Assembly (NCBI GenBank): GCA_958402445.1
Contig: CATXTO010000066.1
Coordinates: 1 to 7,456 of the forward strand
DNA length: 7,456 nt
Source: an uncultured Eubacteriales bacterium
GTDB lineage: Bacteria > Bacillota > Clostridia > Oscillospirales > Oscillospiraceae
Direction of reading: 5' to 3'
The notes beneath the pieces were generated by a model. The model saw only the letters and a list, made by a program, of their open reading frames with translations, made no database searches and had not been told where the DNA came from. The position numbers and the translations under genes were made by a program. Positions 5,676 to 7,456 of the stretch are shown here, in pieces (the stretch's first letter is position 1; each line of letters starts with the position of its first letter).

Positions 5676-5726
5676 ACCTCCCTGGTCCGGGCTGCGGACC
5701 AAACGTGAAGCCGGCGGCCTCCGGCT
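5676..5726 (-). promoter_or_regulatory. plsC leader: two hairpins and ribosome binding site
   Basis: Between the predicted start site (about 5722) and the plsC ATG lie AGCCGG/CCGGCT (5709-5714/5721-5726) and GGTCCG/CGGACC (5684-5689/5695-5700, loop 5 nt). The second hairpin ends one base before the Shine-Dalgarno GGGAGGT (5682-5676). The first would involve the very 5' end of the RNA. This could be a stabilising 5' structure or a translational control element. Confidence 0.45.
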
Positions 5727-5728
5727 CT

Positions 5729-5757
5729 ATTTTAGCGCCGAATGGGTCCGGCGGCAA
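5729..5757 (-). promoter_or_regulatory. Predicted promoter of plsC
   Basis: The minus strand reads TTGCCG (5757-5752), a 17-bp spacer, then TAAAAT (5734-5729): four of six and five of six consensus matches with optimal spacing. It lies in the 183-bp gap after the ADP-ribosylglycohydrolase-like gene, so plsC need not depend on read-through. Its position rules against the longer 300-residue plsC start. Confidence 0.6.
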
Positions 5758-5850
5758 GCAAAACCGGGCTGCGGCTTTGCCGAAAACGGGGACGAAGCCG
5801 GGGGAAAAGGAGGGGAAAGCGGGTCCTTCAGCCCCGGCCGGATTTTTAAG

Positions 5851-6954
5851 TCAGTAGGTACACTGGATGTATTTCTGGTCCCACTGGTCGTCGAACAGCC
5901 GGGCGCTGCGGGACATGGGACAGCCCTGGAACAGGTCGTCCGCCAGCTCCTCCAGGATGCCCCGGAGCTCCAGGGGCTCCAGGTAAAACTCGGGAATTCC
6001 CTCCGTGCCCACCATGGCGCCCAACAGGGCCCCGGCCACCGCCCCCACGGCGGCGCTGGCGCCGGAGTGATTCACCGCCGCCACCAAGCCGTGGTCGAAG
6101 TCCCCGGGGAACTTCAGGCACACGTAGCAGGCCGCGGCCAGGACCCCCGGGGCCTGGGTGGGGCTCAGACGCTCCATACACTCCGCCGGGGGAGCCGGCG
6201 TGGAGGCCAGGAATTCAGCCCGGAAAAGCTGCTCCCGGATGGCCGCGGTCTGAGGATACCGGTCGCCGAACTGGCGCTCCATGGCGGCGCAGGTGCTCTT
6301 TAAAACGGCCCGGAAGCTATCCGGCCGGTCGTAGAGAATGCGGTTAATCAGGTACGTCAGGTACGCGCCGGGCAGAAAACCCAGGGGGTGCCCCTGGGTC
6401 AGGGCGGCGGACTCCGCACCCAGCAGGGCGATCTCCTGCCGGGGCACCTCCGCCGGGTCCAGAAACAGGCCCAGGGGCGCGGCCCGGGTCAGGCCGCCGC
6501 AGCCCTGGGACCGGTTCACAGGCTCGTCCATGGAGCCAGTGCCGGGCCGGTTCAGGGCGTCCAGGACCGCCGGGTCCGGGCAGCGCCGCACCCGCAGCGG
6601 CTCCAGGGCATACAGCCAGCTGTACACCCGCTCGTCCGGGCGGCGGCCGCCATACCGCTGGGTCTTGGCCCAGTCCCGGCAGGCCATCTCCACATATTTC
6701 ACATAGGGAGCCATGACGCCTCGGACCGCCCCCCGGGTGGCGCCGAACAAAAGACCGTTGGCGGCGAACATGGCCAGCTGCGTGTGGCTGGAGACCTCCG
6801 CATAGCCGTTGACCATGTCGTAGCCCCGGATGCCCTCCGGGCCGTACTTCTCCTGGATTTGAGCAAGCGTGAGCTCCTCCACGCAGAAACCCAGAGCGTC
6901 CCCAGCGGCCTGCCCCAGCAGGCATCCCCGGATTTGGTCCTGTTTGCGTACCAT
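5851..6954 (-). CDS. ADP-ribosylglycohydrolase-fold protein with both metal motifs replaced (likely pseudoenzyme)
   Basis: A 367-residue protein of the ADP_ribosyl_GH (DraG/ARH) family over its full length. Conserved scaffold: GCLLGQAAGDALG (10-22) with E26, FAANGLLFG (63-71), GCGGLTRAAPLGLF (151-164), TQGHPLG (186-192) and the C-terminal NHSG...GALLGA segment (295-313). Active members bind two metal ions through an S/T-D-D-T motif and a C-terminal D-x-D-S/T motif. Here these read SSHT (55-58) and ASAA (299-302), so four acidic ligands are lost while the flanking residues stay family-like. This suggests a non-catalytic ADP-ribose-binding or regulatory protein, or altered chemistry. Start: ATG 6969 has no clear ribosome site; ATG 6954 has GGGGGA 6 nt upstream and is preferred. 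Monocistronic, with a strong promoter. It is an intact reading frame, not a decayed gene. Confidence 0.88.
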   Translation of the reverse strand: MVRKQDQIRGCLLGQAAGDALGFCVEELTLAQIQEKYGPEGIRGYDMVNGYAEVSSHTQLAMFAANGLLFGATRGAVRGVMAPYVKYVEMACRDWAKTQRYGGRRPDERVYSWLYALEPLRVRRCPDPAVLDALNRPGTGSMDEPVNRSQGCGGLTRAAPLGLFLDPAEVPRQEIALLGAESAALTQGHPLGFLPGAYLTYLINRILYDRPDSFRAVLKSTCAAMERQFGDRYPQTAAIREQLFRAEFLASTPAPPAECMERLSPTQAPGVLAAACYVCLKFPGDFDHGLVAAVNHSGASAAVGAVAGALLGAMVGTEGIPEFYLEPLELRGILEELADDLFQGCPMSRSARLFDDQWDQKYIQCTY

Positions 6955-7079
6955 GGTCGGTCCCCCCATTTTCTGACGGCCCCGGCCGGCGGCGGGGCGC
7001 AGCGGTTGTGTACGATGTTTTCCGGTGGTCCCCCAGGGGGACGAGAAACCGGCATAAGATGAAACAGAATAGCCGCTTC
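6955..7079 (-). promoter_or_regulatory. 5' leader of the ADP-ribosylglycohydrolase-like gene, with a hairpin
   Basis: A leader of about 125 nt, with no gene in it. It contains a perfect GTCCCCC/GGGGGAC palindrome (7028-7034/7036-7042 around one A), enclosed by CCGGT/ACCGG (7022-7026/7048-7052), so a composite hairpin over 7022-7052 can form. No T-run follows. GGGGGA just before ATG 6954 could pair with the C-run of this hairpin, which would hide the ribosome site; that pairing is inference. Confidence 0.4.
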
Positions 7080-7088
7080 GCGGCTATT
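7068..7088. promoter_or_regulatory. Candidate operator: perfect dyad over -10 and start site
   Basis: AATAGCCGC (7068-7076) and GCGGCTATT (7080-7088) form a perfect 9-bp inverted repeat with a 3-nt centre. Read leftwards it begins inside the TATAAT box and its centre falls at the expected transcription start. Such a placement fits a repressor site; the same sequence in RNA could form a 5'-end hairpin. Confidence 0.5.
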
Positions 7089-7113
7089 ATACCAGAAATT
7101 CAAAAATCCGCAA
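7086..7113 (-). promoter_or_regulatory. Promoter of the ADP-ribosylglycohydrolase-like gene
   Basis: The minus strand has a perfect TATAAT (7091-7086) preceded by TGG, giving an extended -10. TTGCGG (7113-7108) lies 16 bp upstream, with an A/T-rich spacer. The predicted start is near 7079. Confidence 0.75.
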
Positions 7114-7238
7114 GGTGAATGCGCGGGTTTCCCGGGCGAAGCGTCGTAGCGGGGCGCGCCTCGTCGCAGAGGACTGCGCTGCCGCAAATCCGCGTCCGGC
7201 GGGACGCGGATTCTTGTCCGCTGCGTCTGAGCTCCTCT
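7114..7238. other. Gene-free spacer with one strong stem-loop
   Basis: No coding sequence is supported. AATCCGCGTCC (7187-7197) and GGACGCGGATT (7202-7212) form a perfect 11-bp stem with a 4-nt loop; it is not followed by a T-run. CTCCTCT just before 7239 matches the bases before the T1 hairpin at 254, so the similarity between the two repeat fields starts here. Confidence 0.5.
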
Positions 7239-7286
7239 CCAAACCGAATCCGCTTGCGCTGGGCAGCGGTTTGGTTTATCTATTTT
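7239..7286 (+). terminator. Terminator-like hairpin, family copy T3
   Basis: CCAAACCG (7239-7246) pairs with CGGTTTGG (7267-7274), followed by the T-rich TTTATCTATTTT. The inner sequence (CCGCTTGCGCTGGGC) is close to that of T1 at 254-287. No plus-strand gene precedes it in the window, so it probably belongs to the repeat module, though it could stop antisense transcription towards the next gene. Confidence 0.6.
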
Positions 7287-7309
7287 CGTGGTATCCTTCG
7301 GTGACGGAA

Positions 7310-7456
7310 TGTAGGGGCGGCCTGTGGCCGCCCGCTGGGATACACCATCGTTGATAGGATGTAGGGGCGGCCTGTGGCCGCCCGCGGGCGTGCAGAGCAC
7401 ACCCCTACAGGGTGCGGTCTAATTCTGTGGGTGTCGGGGCGGCCTGTGGCCGCCCG
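7310..7456. repeat. REP-like palindrome array at the right edge (three direct units, one inverted)
   Basis: Direct units with stem GGGCGGCC/GGCCGCCC and loop TGT lie at 7315-7333 (GTAG 7311-7314), 7365-7383 (GTAG 7361-7364) and 7437-7455 (GTCG instead of GTAG at 7433-7436). An inverted unit GGGCGTGC/GCACACCC (7386-7393/7397-7404, one mismatch, loop AGA) ends in CTAC at 7405-7408. The first two are 50 bp apart, the same period as at 12/62. The second and the inverted unit form a pair bounded by TGTAGGGG and CCCCTACA. The array continues past the window end. Confidence 0.8.

Noticed and set aside
5797..5838. GCCGGGG/CCCCGGC inverted repeat as terminator of the ADP-ribosylglycohydrolase-like gene
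   Set aside because: Only 7 bp with a 28-nt loop and no T-run at the right place; not enough to call a terminator.
6699..7400. 233-codon minus-strand reading frame running from the repeats into the ADP-ribosylglycohydrolase-like gene
   Set aside because: It overlaps the real promoter, leader and gene in another frame, and its composition is low-complexity translated repeat.

Overview
The window looks like chromosomal DNA of a GC-rich, Gram-positive-type anaerobe, most likely a gut Oscillospiraceae/Clostridia member (Flavonifractor/Oscillibacter-like). This is an inference from GC-rich third codon positions, strong AGGAGG-type ribosome binding sites, AT-rich sigma-A promoters, an LCP-family cell-wall protein and the style of the intergenic repeats. 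No rRNA, tRNA, insertion sequence, CRISPR array or phage gene is visible.

Layout. (1) Positions 1-550 hold no gene. They contain a repeat field: GTAG-headed REP-like palindromes, an exact 106-bp direct repeat and a terminator-type hairpin, followed by the terminator of the next operon. (2) 551-3024, minus strand: a two-gene operon of an AMP-forming long-chain acyl-CoA synthetase and, overlapping it by 4 bp, a DUF1624/HGSNAT-type polytopic membrane protein. (3) 3025-3263: a divergent promoter region with an extended -10 promoter leftwards, a TTTACA-N17-TAAAAT promoter rightwards, and an inverted repeat over the rightward -35. (4) 3264-4622, plus strand: an LCP (LytR-CpsA-Psr) protein with an unusually long charged cytoplasmic tail. 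(5) 4623-4854: a convergent spacer with two hairpins and one inverted pair of REP-like palindromes. (6) 4855-5667, minus: a PlsC-type 1-acylglycerol-phosphate acyltransferase with its own promoter. (7) 5851-6954, minus: an ADP-ribosylglycohydrolase-fold protein in which both metal-binding acidic motifs are replaced. Its promoter has a perfect dyad over the -10 and start site. (8) 7120-7456: a second repeat field with the same hairpin and palindrome families.

How the genes fit together. Three genes point to the cell envelope: fatty-acid activation (acyl-CoA synthetase), phospholipid acylation (PlsC) and attachment of wall polymer to peptidoglycan (LCP). The DUF1624-like membrane protein may transfer acyl groups across the membrane. 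They lie in separate transcription units, so the link is a neighbourhood, not a demonstrated pathway.

The most notable signals are: (a) a family of extragenic GTAG-headed palindromes with 8-bp stems and constant 3-nt loops, whose arms change in compensatory fashion, arranged in inverted pairs like REP/BIME elements; (b) the association of this family with a recurrent terminator-like hairpin, giving a composite module seen three times; and (c) the predicted ADP-ribosylglycohydrolase pseudoenzyme. I did not see a complete new multi-gene defence or metabolic system.
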